From Candidatus Heimdallarchaeota archaeon (GTDB taxonomy: Archaea > Asgardarchaeota > Heimdallarchaeia > Heimdallarchaeales > Heimdallarchaeaceae), in NCBI GenBank assembly GCA_016840095.1, contig JAEOSZ010000007.1, positions 1-39,199 of the forward strand: a stretch of 39,199 nucleotides of DNA, in the 5' to 3' direction. Shown one piece after another: positions 1 to 7,882 of this stretch. A program made the position numbers and the translations under genes. The notes beneath the pieces were generated by a model. That model was not told where the DNA came from and ran no database searches. It saw nothing but the letters and a program-made list of their open reading frames with translations. Position 1 is the stretch's first letter, and each line of letters starts with the position of its first letter.

Positions 1-2
1 AT

Positions 3-311
3 ATCAGAATAGTTGATACAGGTTCTGAAAATATAGAAGAAGATGTACCTGTAACTTTCAGTGATGGAAATTACTTGAGTTATCCAACTATAAATGGAGA
101 AGGATGGTATGCTGTTGAAGTAGAATACAATGGAAACATCCAAATCAATGTTCCTTCAACATGTGATGGGTATATTTTTAATAGAATGGAAATTAGATTC
201 TGGATTCCAGACACACTACAAACTAATCCGATTAAACATTATCTTTCAGCATTAACTTATACACTTCAGACTAATGTTTTCTATTATCAATTCAAGCAAT
301 TCTATTTCTAG
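3..311 (+). CDS. C-terminal end of a truncated, probably exported protein
   Basis: The reading frame is open from the first bases of the window, so the true start lies upstream and only about 102 residues are visible. The visible part alternates short polar and beta-prone stretches (for example NGEGWYAVEVEYNGNIQINV), as in the extracellular beta-sandwich domains of archaeal surface proteins. No catalytic motif or C-terminal membrane anchor is seen. The TTG at 75 is in frame but is unlikely to be a real start because the frame continues upstream. The family is not recognised. A T-rich tract follows the stop codon directly. Confidence 0.55.
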   Translation: MRIVDTGSENIEEDVPVTFSDGNYLSYPTINGEGWYAVEVEYNGNIQINVPSTCDGYIFNRMEIRFWIPDTLQTNPIKHYLSALTYTLQTNVFYYQFKQFYF

Positions 312-316
312 AAGCT

Positions 317-344
317 CCTTTTCTTTTTTTCTTTTCTTTTTTTT
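317..344 (+). terminator. T-rich tract, probable archaeal terminator
   Basis: A run made almost entirely of T with a few C bases starts a few bases after the stop of the truncated first gene. Archaeal RNA polymerase terminates at such U-rich stretches without needing a hairpin. No strong stem precedes it. Confidence 0.5.
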
Positions 345-435
345 CAAAGCCATTATTCTATTACTGTTAATACTACTCATCTTACAAAAAATACTTGATA
401 GAGGATAATTTAAGCATTTTTTTTGTTGGATAAAT

Positions 436-446
436 ATTATATATAG
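436..446 (+). promoter_or_regulatory. TATA-like box for the EF-Tu-domain gene
   Basis: ATTATATATAG is centred about 33 bases upstream of the TTG start at 474, which places transcription initiation just ahead of the GGTGAT ribosome-binding site at 465-470. The spacing fits an archaeal TATA box. No B-recognition element was scored. Confidence 0.45.
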
Positions 447-473
447 TAGTGAGAGAAAAATATTGGTGATTAA

Positions 474-722
474 TTGAGTCAAGAAAAGATTGGTTCAGTT
501 TTCAAGTTTTTCGCAAAGCCTAGTGTAGCTGCAATAGAAGTCTATAAAGAATTAAATATTGGAGATGAATTGCACTTTAAAGGTGCAACTACAGACTTTA
601 CTATGAAAGTTATCTCTATGCAAATAGAAGGAAAAGATGTGGAAACAGTTAAGAAAGGTCAACAAGTAGGCATTAAAACTCCAGATAGGGTGCGTCCTGG
701 AGACGAAGTATTTAGAGTATAA
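474..722 (+). CDS. Stand-alone EF-Tu domain-2-like protein (translation elongation factor-like)
   Basis: This 82-residue protein is essentially one beta-barrel of the translation-factor domain 2 type. It has an opening strand with GSVFKFF, the NIGDELHFKGATTDF loop, then MQIEGKDVETVKKGQQVGI and a closing RPGDEVFRV, the usual order for a domain 2 of EF-Tu/IF2. No GTPase domain is present upstream or downstream, so it cannot act as a translation factor alone. Small proteins of this kind are known in archaea and bacteria, often annotated as elongation-factor-like and sometimes found beside U32 peptidases, with no settled function. The TTG start is preceded by GGTGAT at a short distance, complementary to the archaeal 16S rRNA end, which supports the start choice. 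Confidence 0.8.
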   Translation: MSQEKIGSVFKFFAKPSVAAIEVYKELNIGDELHFKGATTDFTMKVISMQIEGKDVETVKKGQQVGIKTPDRVRPGDEVFRV

Positions 723-827
723 TTGATCTAGAAACTTGTAAATTTTTTTATTCAACTATAGAGCAACTGAAATTAAAAATAAAAAAAAGGAAAACTATTG
801 AAGTTTCCGCATATCTGTTTGGATTTA

Positions 828-1487
828 TTATTTTGGTGGTCCTTGAGCTTTCATTCGTTCTAGAGTCTTCTTGTTTGGACCAAGTTGCCATTTAAGAAAC
901 ACAAGAAGGAAGACAATGATTATTATTGCTAAAATCCATGCTTTCCAATAGGCATCTATGAATTCATGCCAATTCCAAGCTGCTGCCCAAGCAACAGAAG
1001 CAGGTAATTTTAGAAGAACTAGATTGTTGAAGAATGGTACAAAACCTGATAATGGAATCACAATCATTGTGTCAACTAAAATACCCCAAATCCAGAATTT
1101 CCATGATTTCTTTGAGAACATAAGTTCTCTTGGACTCGATGCTCTGAAATCTGCTCTAAAGTCATATTGAACCATACTCATTGTTAATGGTCCAATTATG
1201 AATACAAAGAAGAACCATGCAATTATGAACGAGACAAACAAACCCCATCCTAAGTATGAGAAATATAATCCAACTGCGTTAGGAGCAGCCCAAATTCCTC
1301 TAACAGCGAAAACAATTGCTGTAACAATTGCAGTCATGAATAAGGCAAACCAAAATACTAACCATTCAGCAAAATAGGTAGTTGCCATAAACTTACCTTT
1401 TGCACCGTTTGCAAAGATAAAACCACGTCCCTTGGTTTGAAAATGCAAATAATCCCAAGGCCACTTAAATCCTTTTTTTTCAGTCAT
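828..1487 (-). CDS. Multi-pass membrane protein, unknown function
   Basis: The protein has about 219 residues and four or five hydrophobic segments separated by short loops. The Trp/Phe-rich core includes FVSFIIAWFFFVFIIGPL and, near the end, AWILAIIIIVFLLVFL, followed by a short basic tail. The N-terminus (TEKKGFKWPWDYLHFQTKGRGF) is cytoplasm-like and the C-terminus is basic, as expected if both ends face inward. No catalytic or transport signature is recognised. The start is ambiguous: the ATG at 1487 has GTGAT just upstream as a ribosome-binding site, while that GTG itself (1496) is an in-frame alternative. A TATA-like box on the minus strand at about 1519-1527 fits either choice. It converges with the preceding EF-Tu-domain gene. 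Confidence 0.75.
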   Translation of the reverse strand: MTEKKGFKWPWDYLHFQTKGRGFIFANGAKGKFMATTYFAEWLVFWFALFMTAIVTAIVFAVRGIWAAPNAVGLYFSYLGWGLFVSFIIAWFFFVFIIGPLTMSMVQYDFRADFRASSPRELMFSKKSWKFWIWGILVDTMIVIPLSGFVPFFNNLVLLKLPASVAWAAAWNWHEFIDAYWKAWILAIIIIVFLLVFLKWQLGPNKKTLERMKAQGPPK

Positions 1488-1518
1488 TTGAATCACTTTA
1501 GTTTTATCGTCAGTAATT

Positions 1519-1527
1519 CTTTATATA
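1519..1527 (-). promoter_or_regulatory. TATA-like box for the membrane-protein gene
   Basis: On the minus strand the sequence reads TATATAAAG, about 28 bases upstream of the GTG at 1496 and 37 upstream of the ATG at 1487. Initiation near 1498 would give an almost leaderless mRNA. The rest of the 1500-1745 intergenic stretch holds a second AT-rich element (TTTATATAAA, near 1618-1627) but no gene. Confidence 0.4.
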
Positions 1528-1745
1528 GGGAAGAAAAAGCCTAACAATTGTTTTTCTCCTCTGAATTTTGAAGTGAATTAGTATCACAAAGACGACTAAA
1601 GATTTGGGTCTTGGAGCATTTATATAAATCTTTGTTCTTTTTGATTATCATTTCACATATGAGTATTTACGTAAATTTCGAATAAACATTTTAGTTTCAT
1701 AAAGATTCCAATAGAATTAAAAATGCAAGTACATATTAATTTTTC

Positions 1746-3983
1746 ATGAGTAAGAAAAGGTTAATCAGTTTAATACTTATGATATCTCTTTTCATCCAGG
1801 TTTCAATGATAAGTTATTACAAGGTGGATGCTTTAGATGTAAAAGCTACTGACATTGAAACCGAACTGAACAATGGAATCCCAGTCAAAGAATGGACATT
1901 TATGGTCTACTTAGATGGAGATAACAACCTTGAAGCAAATGCCATTGATGATATCAATGAGATGGAAGCTGCAGGAGGATCTACAGCTGATGTCAACATT
2001 ATAGTTTTAGTTGACTTATGCGGTCATGAGACCAGCGCAAACTCAGAATATGGCATAACTTGGGATGATGCAAGATATTATTACATTGAAGCTGGTTCTG
2101 ATCCTGATGTAATTGAATCTACTCTTATCAGTGTAGAAGGAGAAATCAATATGGGGAGAGGGGATACACTCACTAGTTTCATTGATTTTGTCACAACTAA
2201 CTATCCTGCAAAAAGATATGGTCTTAGTTTATGGGATCATGGGGGAGGTTTTGAAGGAATTTGTTGGGATGATGATAATAATGGAGATAGTATTGGAATA
2301 AACGAGCTTCAAGAAGCACTAGTAGGATATCATTTTGATTTTCTAGGAATGGATGCGTGTATAATGGGACAATATGAAATCGTTTACGAAGTCAGTCCTT
2401 ATGCTGACTATGTTGGTGTCTCTCTGTTAAATGAACCAGGAGACGGTTGGGATTATGAAAACTTCTTACCTTTTCTTTTAGCTGATCCCTATATGACTGG
2501 AGATATTTTAGGAGAACACATCTGTACAACTTATGTGGACCAATATAGTTCAGATGTCACATTTGGTATTTGGAATACTACAGACATGACGACTGTTCAG
2601 ACAGAAATAGATGATTTAGCTACTATTCTAATGGATAATTTAGATACTTATGGATCTGAAATTGCTCTAGCTAGAGAGCTTGCTCCCTCAGATGATTATC
2701 CTAGCTATGGATCAGACATACATGAATTTGTTATAAATCTACAAAGTAGTACCTCAGTAGATATTGTTAATCAAGCTGCTGATGTTCAAGCTGCTCTTGA
2801 AGACATCAATATTTTGAGCTACTCATCTTTTACAGTTCATCCTTTTGGACTCTTGATTTATTTTCCTACAATTCCAAATGAAGATTATAATCAGTTTTAT
2901 GCTAATAGTGATCAACAATATGTCAATTATCAATCTAATCCATATTATGGGTTTGATTTCGTAATGAATAGCAGTTGGGAGGATTTCATCTATGCTTGGC
3001 GAGAGACCCTTCCAGACATTCTTTCTAAGATAGCTGATGGAGAAGAACTTGAGATTACTACTGGGGACAATCAATATTTTGCTGTTGACCTTGTAGCTGG
3101 TGATAGATTATATGCTGAGCTTCATTCCAATTCACAGGAAAAGATCAATCTTGAAGTATATGATCCCCTAGGAAGGATAGCTGATAGTGATTATACTATA
3201 TTCAATCCAAAAATCGCAGAGTATACCACTTCAGAAAATTGCTCAGTCTTCATAGGAGTTTTAAATGAGTTTGGCAGTCCTTGCGATTACAACTTATCAG
3301 TTATGATTGACAGCAGACCCTATATAGCAGACATTGGCATAAGTCCAGAAGAGCCTATTTTCGGTGAGGATGTGGAAATTCTGTGTGAGATTATAGATGG
3401 ACATGGGTTAGATGAAGTCATCTTATCGTATAGTACAGATGGTAGCTGGACTGATGTGGCAATGACTGAGGTTTCAGAGGGATGGTATTCTTACACAATA
3501 CTAATTGATGAATCAACTCAACAGATTCAATATCGAATAGAAGCTACTGATAATTTGGATAATACTATGATTTCTTCAACAAAAGTCACTTATTTCCATG
3601 AAGGAAATGCACCAGAGCTAAAGAGTGTAAAATTCGATCCTAAGAAACCAAAAAGTGGAGAAGAAGTAACACTAACTGTTGTAGTAACAGACTCATCTGG
3701 TATAGATAAAGTCATTCTCTCCTATGATTTTGGGGAAGGAAAAAACAATATTACAATTAACACCAACAATCTTGATGAGTATGTATTCACTCTAAACCTA
3801 CCAGAAAATGGAACTGCCGTTACATATCAATTATATGTCTTCGACACATGGGGAAACTGCTTAGTTACTGGAGAGGTTATAAAAGAACTAGATGTAGGAC
3901 CACTACCAATCTCACCTCTAATGTCGATCCTAGCTATAGGAATTTTGGCTTTAGCTTATCTAAGAATGAGTAGAAGAAAGTGA
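1746..3983 (+). CDS. Clostripain-family (C11) cysteine peptidase, membrane-anchored surface protein
   Basis: The protein has 745 residues. Residues 1-30 form a signal peptide (basic start, hydrophobic core LISLILMISLFIQVSMI). Residues 48 to about 400 are a caspase-fold clan CD peptidase of family C11: WTFMVYLDGDNNLE opens the domain, His165 in LSLWDHGGG is the catalytic histidine and Cys205 in FLGMDACIMGQYE the nucleophile. The remainder has several beta-sandwich stretches of Ig or pre-peptidase C-terminal type (ADGEELEITTGDNQYFAVDL and two SPEEPIFGEDVE-like repeats). At the extreme C-terminus a hydrophobic helix (SPLMSILAIGILALAYL) plus RMSRRK forms a membrane anchor. C11 enzymes usually cleave after Arg or Lys and often self-process. 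Here the likely role is extracellular protein digestion at the cell surface. It ends 24 bases from the convergent DUF1697 gene. Confidence 0.92.
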   Translation: MSKKRLISLILMISLFIQVSMISYYKVDALDVKATDIETELNNGIPVKEWTFMVYLDGDNNLEANAIDDINEMEAAGGSTADVNIIVLVDLCGHETSANSEYGITWDDARYYYIEAGSDPDVIESTLISVEGEINMGRGDTLTSFIDFVTTNYPAKRYGLSLWDHGGGFEGICWDDDNNGDSIGINELQEALVGYHFDFLGMDACIMGQYEIVYEVSPYADYVGVSLLNEPGDGWDYENFLPFLLADPYMTGDILGEHICTTYVDQYSSDVTFGIWNTTDMTTVQTEIDDLATILMDNLDTYGSEIALARELAPSDDYPSYGSDIHEFVINLQSSTSVDIVNQAADVQAALEDINILSYSSFTVHPFGLLIYFPTIPNEDYNQFYANSDQQYVNYQSNPYYGFDFVMNSSWEDFIYAWRETLPDILSKIADGEELEITTGDNQYFAVDLVAGDRLYAELHSNSQEKINLEVYDPLGRIADSDYTIFNPKIAEYTTSENCSVFIGVLNEFGSPCDYNLSVMIDSRPYIADIGISPEEPIFGEDVEILCEIIDGHGLDEVILSYSTDGSWTDVAMTEVSEGWYSYTILIDESTQQIQYRIEATDNLDNTMISSTKVTYFHEGNAPELKSVKFDPKKPKSGEEVTLTVVVTDSSGIDKVILSYDFGEGKNNITINTNNLDEYVFTLNLPENGTAVTYQLYVFDTWGNCLVTGEVIKELDVGPLPISPLMSILAIGILALAYLRMSRRK

Positions 3984-4007
3984 AAATTCAGCAACATTGA
4001 CGATAAA

Positions 4008-4544
4008 TTAAATTGAACTAGAAATCTCGAGAATCTTGTTGATAGTTCTCAAATTTCTAGTTGTTGCTTTCATTCCAAGTTTTTTCTCGAAAAAATTATT
4101 GGTTAATTTAGTTCTACCTGAACCGTGAGGTAAGTAGAGATAAATCTCCTTATCCCTAATTTCAAACTCCTCTTGTCCAGTTATAGATTTTTCTAACTCA
4201 TCTATTGAATAAGAATACTGCTCATTAGATAAAAACGCAACATGCACCTTGGTCAAATCCTTATCTGAATAGGGATTGTTCTTTATTATCTGATCAAATT
4301 CTTCTGGTGTTCTAACTATAACAATAACATCAAAGCCATATTCTTGATTTATTTTATTTCTAATTTGTGTAATCATTTGGGTTGTATCCAAAAGATTAGT
4401 TCTAAATATTACATTTCCACTTTGAATGTATGTATGTATTTCTTCGAAACCTAGTGATTCATATAGACTCCTTAATTCTTCCATCTTGATTTTATTCTTT
4501 CCACTAACATTTATTCCACGAAGTAGTGTAATAAGTACAGTCAT
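4008..4544 (-). CDS. DUF1697 family protein
   Basis: This 178-residue protein matches DUF1697 across its whole length. The N-terminus LITLLRGINVSGKNKIKMEEL, the core FEEIHTYIQSGNVIF and the later GSGRTKLTNNFFEKKLG followed by TTRNLRTINKI are hallmarks of the family. The function of DUF1697 is unknown; it is a small soluble alpha/beta protein common in bacteria and sporadic in archaea. I start it at the ATG at 4544, because the family begins with a short residue run before LRGINVSG and because GGAGAG lies about ten bases upstream. The longer frame would add 15 atypical residues. It runs opposite to the C11 peptidase gene. Confidence 0.9.
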   Translation of the reverse strand: MTVLITLLRGINVSGKNKIKMEELRSLYESLGFEEIHTYIQSGNVIFRTNLLDTTQMITQIRNKINQEYGFDVIVIVRTPEEFDQIIKNNPYSDKDLTKVHVAFLSNEQYSYSIDELEKSITGQEEFEIRDKEIYLYLPHGSGRTKLTNNFFEKKLGMKATTRNLRTINKILEISSSI

Positions 4545-4668
4545 GACTGTAACTCTCCATGATGAGAGATAAATCTTTTTAAAAACCAACTTTCGGCGTT
4601 TAATATTAACACGTCTTACGACATGTGAAAATTAATACGGTATTATGATAATTTTTATCTGAGGACAA

Positions 4669-4848
4669 ATGAAGAACATTCAAAAATTAGGTTTAATTGT
4701 TGAGAGAGTTTCTGACATCCTTCCTGATATGTCTCAATCAAATAGAAAGAGAAGAAAATCTGGAAGGAACAATCTAAAGAAGAATAAGAACCATAAAAGA
4801 ATTCAAAGAAAAGCAATATATAATTCAATGTTTTACGGTTATTACTAA
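4669..4848 (+). CDS. Tiny basic protein with C-terminal NSMFYGYY motif
   Basis: The ORF has 59 codons, starts at ATG and reads MKNIQKLGLIVERVSDILPD, followed by a very basic Arg/Lys/Asn-rich middle (NRKRRKSGRNN and NKNHKRIQRK) and the ending IYNSMFYGYY. It is called a gene because a second small gene at 10243-10419 encodes a protein of the same layout with almost the same ending (FNSMFYGY), and because both share upstream words (CGACAT and TAATACG at similar distances). The basic, low-complexity middle suggests nucleic-acid or ribosome binding, with the aromatic tail as a docking motif; this is inference. I do not recognise the family. It lies between two minus-strand genes and converges with the HTH_10 regulator, 15 bases away. 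Confidence 0.6.
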   Translation: MKNIQKLGLIVERVSDILPDMSQSNRKRRKSGRNNLKKNKNHKRIQRKAIYNSMFYGYY

Positions 4849-4863
4849 ACTACTCTCAATAGA

Positions 4864-5526
4864 TTATTGAAATCCATAGTCACTGAACAGACTATCTTTT
4901 ACATAATAGTTAATAATCTTTTGTTCTGCTCTTCGTATTCTCTCCTGGCAAGCTACTCTCTTTATACCTAGTTCTTCTCCTACTTCTTCTAGGGTGATTC
5001 TTCTAGGTATCTCATAATATCCATTTCTATGAGCAAGCATAATTGTTTCATATTGCTTATCTGTTAAGAAATCTTGCAAAGTTTCTGTAGGTTTAGAGGA
5101 TAAAGCTCTAATGTTAACATCAGTAAATCTTTCTTGTAAATATCCTAGCAATTTTCTAAAACTATCCGCACTTGGAGATAAAATATTATGATATTGAATT
5201 CCATTTTCTATAATAATAGGTAATATAGTCATACTCCCACTTTCCAGAATAGAATCATGTATAGATGGATAATCTAGCTTATGTTTAACTTTGTTCCAGT
5301 ACATTGTCGGTGTTTTGTGAGTGACATTAAACTCAATAATTTGATCAGATTTTTTCATTAATTTAACAAACTCTTCAAGAGTTTCTTTTTTCCTGTCTAA
5401 TGCTTCAACAATACCCAATCCTTCAGGTCCATTTAAAGCTAAAACTGAGATTTTAATGGGTATCTTCTTCGAAACCTCACAGGAATAATAATGTTCAGTG
5501 CTTATCGCAATCTTACTTCTTATCAC
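4864..5526 (-). CDS. HTH_10 (bacterio-opsin activator type) transcription regulator
   Basis: The protein has 220 residues. The C-terminal 153-206 region is an HTH_10 domain of the Bat family: LTDKQYETIMLAHRNGYYEIPRRITLEEVGEELGI followed by a second helix pair (ACQERIRRAEQKIINYY). In this family LTxxQ begins the domain and the helix-turn-helix reads an operator. Residues 1-150 form an alpha/beta sensor-like region without a recognised ligand motif, like the divergent N-terminal part of haloarchaeal Bat-like regulators. The start is GTG. Its targets cannot be read from the sequence; the nearest candidates are the tiny basic gene converging on it and the Ntn hydrolase gene upstream on the same strand. 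Confidence 0.85.
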   Translation of the reverse strand: MIRSKIAISTEHYYSCEVSKKIPIKISVLALNGPEGLGIVEALDRKKETLEEFVKLMKKSDQIIEFNVTHKTPTMYWNKVKHKLDYPSIHDSILESGSMTILPIIIENGIQYHNILSPSADSFRKLLGYLQERFTDVNIRALSSKPTETLQDFLTDKQYETIMLAHRNGYYEIPRRITLEEVGEELGIKRVACQERIRRAEQKIINYYVKDSLFSDYGFQ

Positions 5527-5578
5527 ATGTACAAATAATTGTAATCTTTTAAAAATAAATTGGAGGATAGAAATAGCC

Positions 5579-6679
5579 CTAAAACATATAGAAACTATTA
5601 ACTTTCTTCCTCTTCATAAATAACCTATGTACTACTACACATAAAGAAAATCCAATTATACTAATGAAAAGATCAATTCCATAAGTTTCACTAGTATTTG
5701 GATTAGCTGGAAATATAATATCAATCTGTTCTGTTTTTACTAGAACATTACCTCCATGTACTCCAGTAACTCCCATAAAGCTACTTTTTTGTTCAAAAGA
5801 TTCAGTATCCGAAAGCTCTTCTGTTAAATTATATTTAGTAGTAACTGAGAAATCTTCATCTGTAATGAAGTAAAACTCAAGATTCACAGGATCACATATA
5901 TTACTATATTTGGTAGCATAAGTTCCCTCTTGATGAACTGCTTCTAAAACGCTAGCACATGCAGAAACATTAAGATCTTCTTCAGCTGAAATGTCATCCA
6001 ACATCTGTGTAGCTGTATTATACCTTGAACAAGGATAAAGACCATGACTTGTATCATTTAGATTGAAGTTTGTTGAAACAAGACATGAAGAATCTTTTCT
6101 TGTGAATACCCATTGACCAGTTGAATTTACTCCTACTACTACCGCATCACCTGTAGCATCAGCATAATGGAATTGTCCCCCAAGTTGACCCTCCCATTTA
6201 TGATTTTGAAACCAAGCAATAACATCTTCAACATCTTTACAATCCCATAAAACTTGAGCTAAAGCATGGGAAGTATATGGATACGAAGCAAGAGGATCAA
6301 GATTCAACTGAATGTCTGGGAGACCATTTGCATCATAACAAAGTCCAAATTCATTCATTCCACCTTGTTCCCAAGTATCAACATCAGGAAAATCATTATT
6401 GTCAAATCCAAAGAAAACTGCACCAAAGATTTCTTTATCTCCAAAATAATTTGTTGAAACATTCTGTGCAGGAACGTACCATCTGTAAGCATTGTTTAGT
6501 TTATAATCCTCATTATTTCCAAAAAGAACCGTATCCCCCAATGAGACTGTAAAGATTGTACATGAAGACGATGTATGAGTTTCAGCACAATCCACATCCA
6601 TACCTATTGACATTAAAGGTTGGATCATTAGGAGAGTAATAGTCAAGGTAAATATGATTTTGGTAAGTCTGTTTAACAT
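5579..6679 (-). CDS. Secreted Ntn-type linear amide hydrolase (C45/C59-like)
   Basis: From the ATG at 6679 the protein has 366 residues. A signal peptide (KIIFTLTITLLMIQPLMSIG) is followed by the start of an N-terminal-nucleophile fold: SSSCTIFTVSLGDTVLFGNNEDY, where Cys40 would be exposed by processing and act as nucleophile. EQGGMNEFGLCYDANGL and the later STNFNLND also match acyl-CoA:6-aminopenicillanate acyltransferase and choloylglycine hydrolase relatives. A C-terminal hydrophobic helix (IDLFISIIGFSLCVVVHRLF) and KRKK anchor it. Such enzymes cleave amide bonds in N-acyl amino acids, penicillin V, bile salts or N-acyl ethanolamines; the substrate here is unknown. An upstream in-frame TTG would place 15 unlikely residues before the signal peptide, so I chose the ATG. 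Confidence 0.82.
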   Translation of the reverse strand: MLNRLTKIIFTLTITLLMIQPLMSIGMDVDCAETHTSSSCTIFTVSLGDTVLFGNNEDYKLNNAYRWYVPAQNVSTNYFGDKEIFGAVFFGFDNNDFPDVDTWEQGGMNEFGLCYDANGLPDIQLNLDPLASYPYTSHALAQVLWDCKDVEDVIAWFQNHKWEGQLGGQFHYADATGDAVVVGVNSTGQWVFTRKDSSCLVSTNFNLNDTSHGLYPCSRYNTATQMLDDISAEEDLNVSACASVLEAVHQEGTYATKYSNICDPVNLEFYFITDEDFSVTTKYNLTEELSDTESFEQKSSFMGVTGVHGGNVLVKTEQIDIIFPANPNTSETYGIDLFISIIGFSLCVVVHRLFMKRKKVNSFYMF

Positions 6680-6778
6680 TCTACAGGTAATAAACCATTC
6701 ACATTTAAAAATTATTGCGTACAAATTGTGAGTATAGTTTGTTAATGTATAAAGATGAATTCTAATATTCTAGTTCTT

Positions 6779-7873
6779 CTATTTTTCATTACATTCTTTT
6801 ATAACATCATTTATCAATATGTTTTGATATTTTTCTTTTTCTTCTAACATTGGAAAATGTGCTGAGTTTTCAAAAATGATAAGATTCTTTCCTTTTTCAG
6901 CTTTCAATTTCTTATAGTATTTTTCAACTTGAACTGTTGGAGTAATCATATCATATCTACCTTCAAAGAAATATATTGGAACTTTTATTGAATCTATCTC
7001 TTTAGTAAAATTGACATCTGTTATTTCCTTCCACAAGGCTTCTGTAGTGAAATTTCGTCCTTTTCCTAAGATTGTTCTAATTCCTTCTGATAATGAATAT
7101 TCAGGTGATGTTAAATACGGCAGTATCAGACTTATCATTTTTTTTGCTGAGAAATCAGCTATCATTCCACCATATCTTACAATATACTTAGCTTTTTCGA
7201 ATAATTTTTTAGGTGTTTCATAAGGTGGAGGTCCAATTGCTTTTATCGCAATTTGATGTTTTTCATTATCAGATTTTTCAGCTTCTTCTATAACAAAATC
7301 ATAATTTATTTTCTCATGCTCATAGTCGTTGATAATTTGCGCTACTCCAACATAAGCATGGATTTTTTCTGGATATTTATGTGCAGTTTTTATTCCAAAC
7401 AACGTTCCAGAGGAATGCGCAACAATGAAGACTTTATCTTTGTCAAATCTAGTCAACAAATGATCAATTAATTCATTGCAATCTTCAACTATTCTATCTA
7501 TACTCATAGAATCAGCAGATATTTTTCTACTAAATGATTTACCTGATCCTCTTTGATCCCAATGAACTACTGTGAAATAACTAATCAATTCAGCGTCTAA
7601 CTTTCGAGAACTTGCCATGGCACAAACAGGTTCACCTGGGCCACCATATATGAAGAGTAAAATTGGATTAGTTCTATCTTTTCCTCTAATAAAAATCCAT
7701 TGCTTTTCACCACCCAGTGTAATCTTTTCTAGTGAGCTAATACCGTTAGCTGTGCTGATTCTAGTAGAGTATTTCAAGATGTTTTTGTAGAGGATAAGAC
7801 TAACAATGATAAGTAGAAAAAATCCTATGAGAACAGAGATAACCCACGTTATAACTTTTAAAGCAAGTATCAT
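6779..7873 (-). CDS. Membrane-anchored alpha/beta hydrolase (prolyl-aminopeptidase-like)
   Basis: The protein has 364 residues. A single N-terminal membrane helix (VITWVISVLIGFFLLIIVSLILY) is followed by an alpha/beta-hydrolase domain of the proline iminopeptidase (S33) type: LFIYGGPGEP is the oxyanion-hole loop, VVHWDQRGSGKS the conserved strand-loop, VAHSSGT carries the nucleophile (Ser154), EGRYDMITP the acid and ENSAHFP the histidine. The nucleophile motif is AHSSG rather than GxSxG with Gly first. The family hydrolyses peptides with N-terminal proline, or esters. It begins 9 bases after the stop of the upstream acyltransferase gene, so the two are probably one transcript. Confidence 0.85.
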   Translation of the reverse strand: MILALKVITWVISVLIGFFLLIIVSLILYKNILKYSTRISTANGISSLEKITLGGEKQWIFIRGKDRTNPILLFIYGGPGEPVCAMASSRKLDAELISYFTVVHWDQRGSGKSFSRKISADSMSIDRIVEDCNELIDHLLTRFDKDKVFIVAHSSGTLFGIKTAHKYPEKIHAYVGVAQIINDYEHEKINYDFVIEEAEKSDNEKHQIAIKAIGPPPYETPKKLFEKAKYIVRYGGMIADFSAKKMISLILPYLTSPEYSLSEGIRTILGKGRNFTTEALWKEITDVNFTKEIDSIKVPIYFFEGRYDMITPTVQVEKYYKKLKAEKGKNLIIFENSAHFPMLEEKEKYQNILINDVIKECNEK

Positions 7874-7882
7874 CTCATTTTC

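Noticed and set aside
958..1170. A plus-strand ORF of 70 codons opposite the multi-pass membrane protein
   Set aside because: It is antisense to a clear membrane-protein gene and its translation is low-complexity with no recognisable domain. It is taken as a shadow frame.
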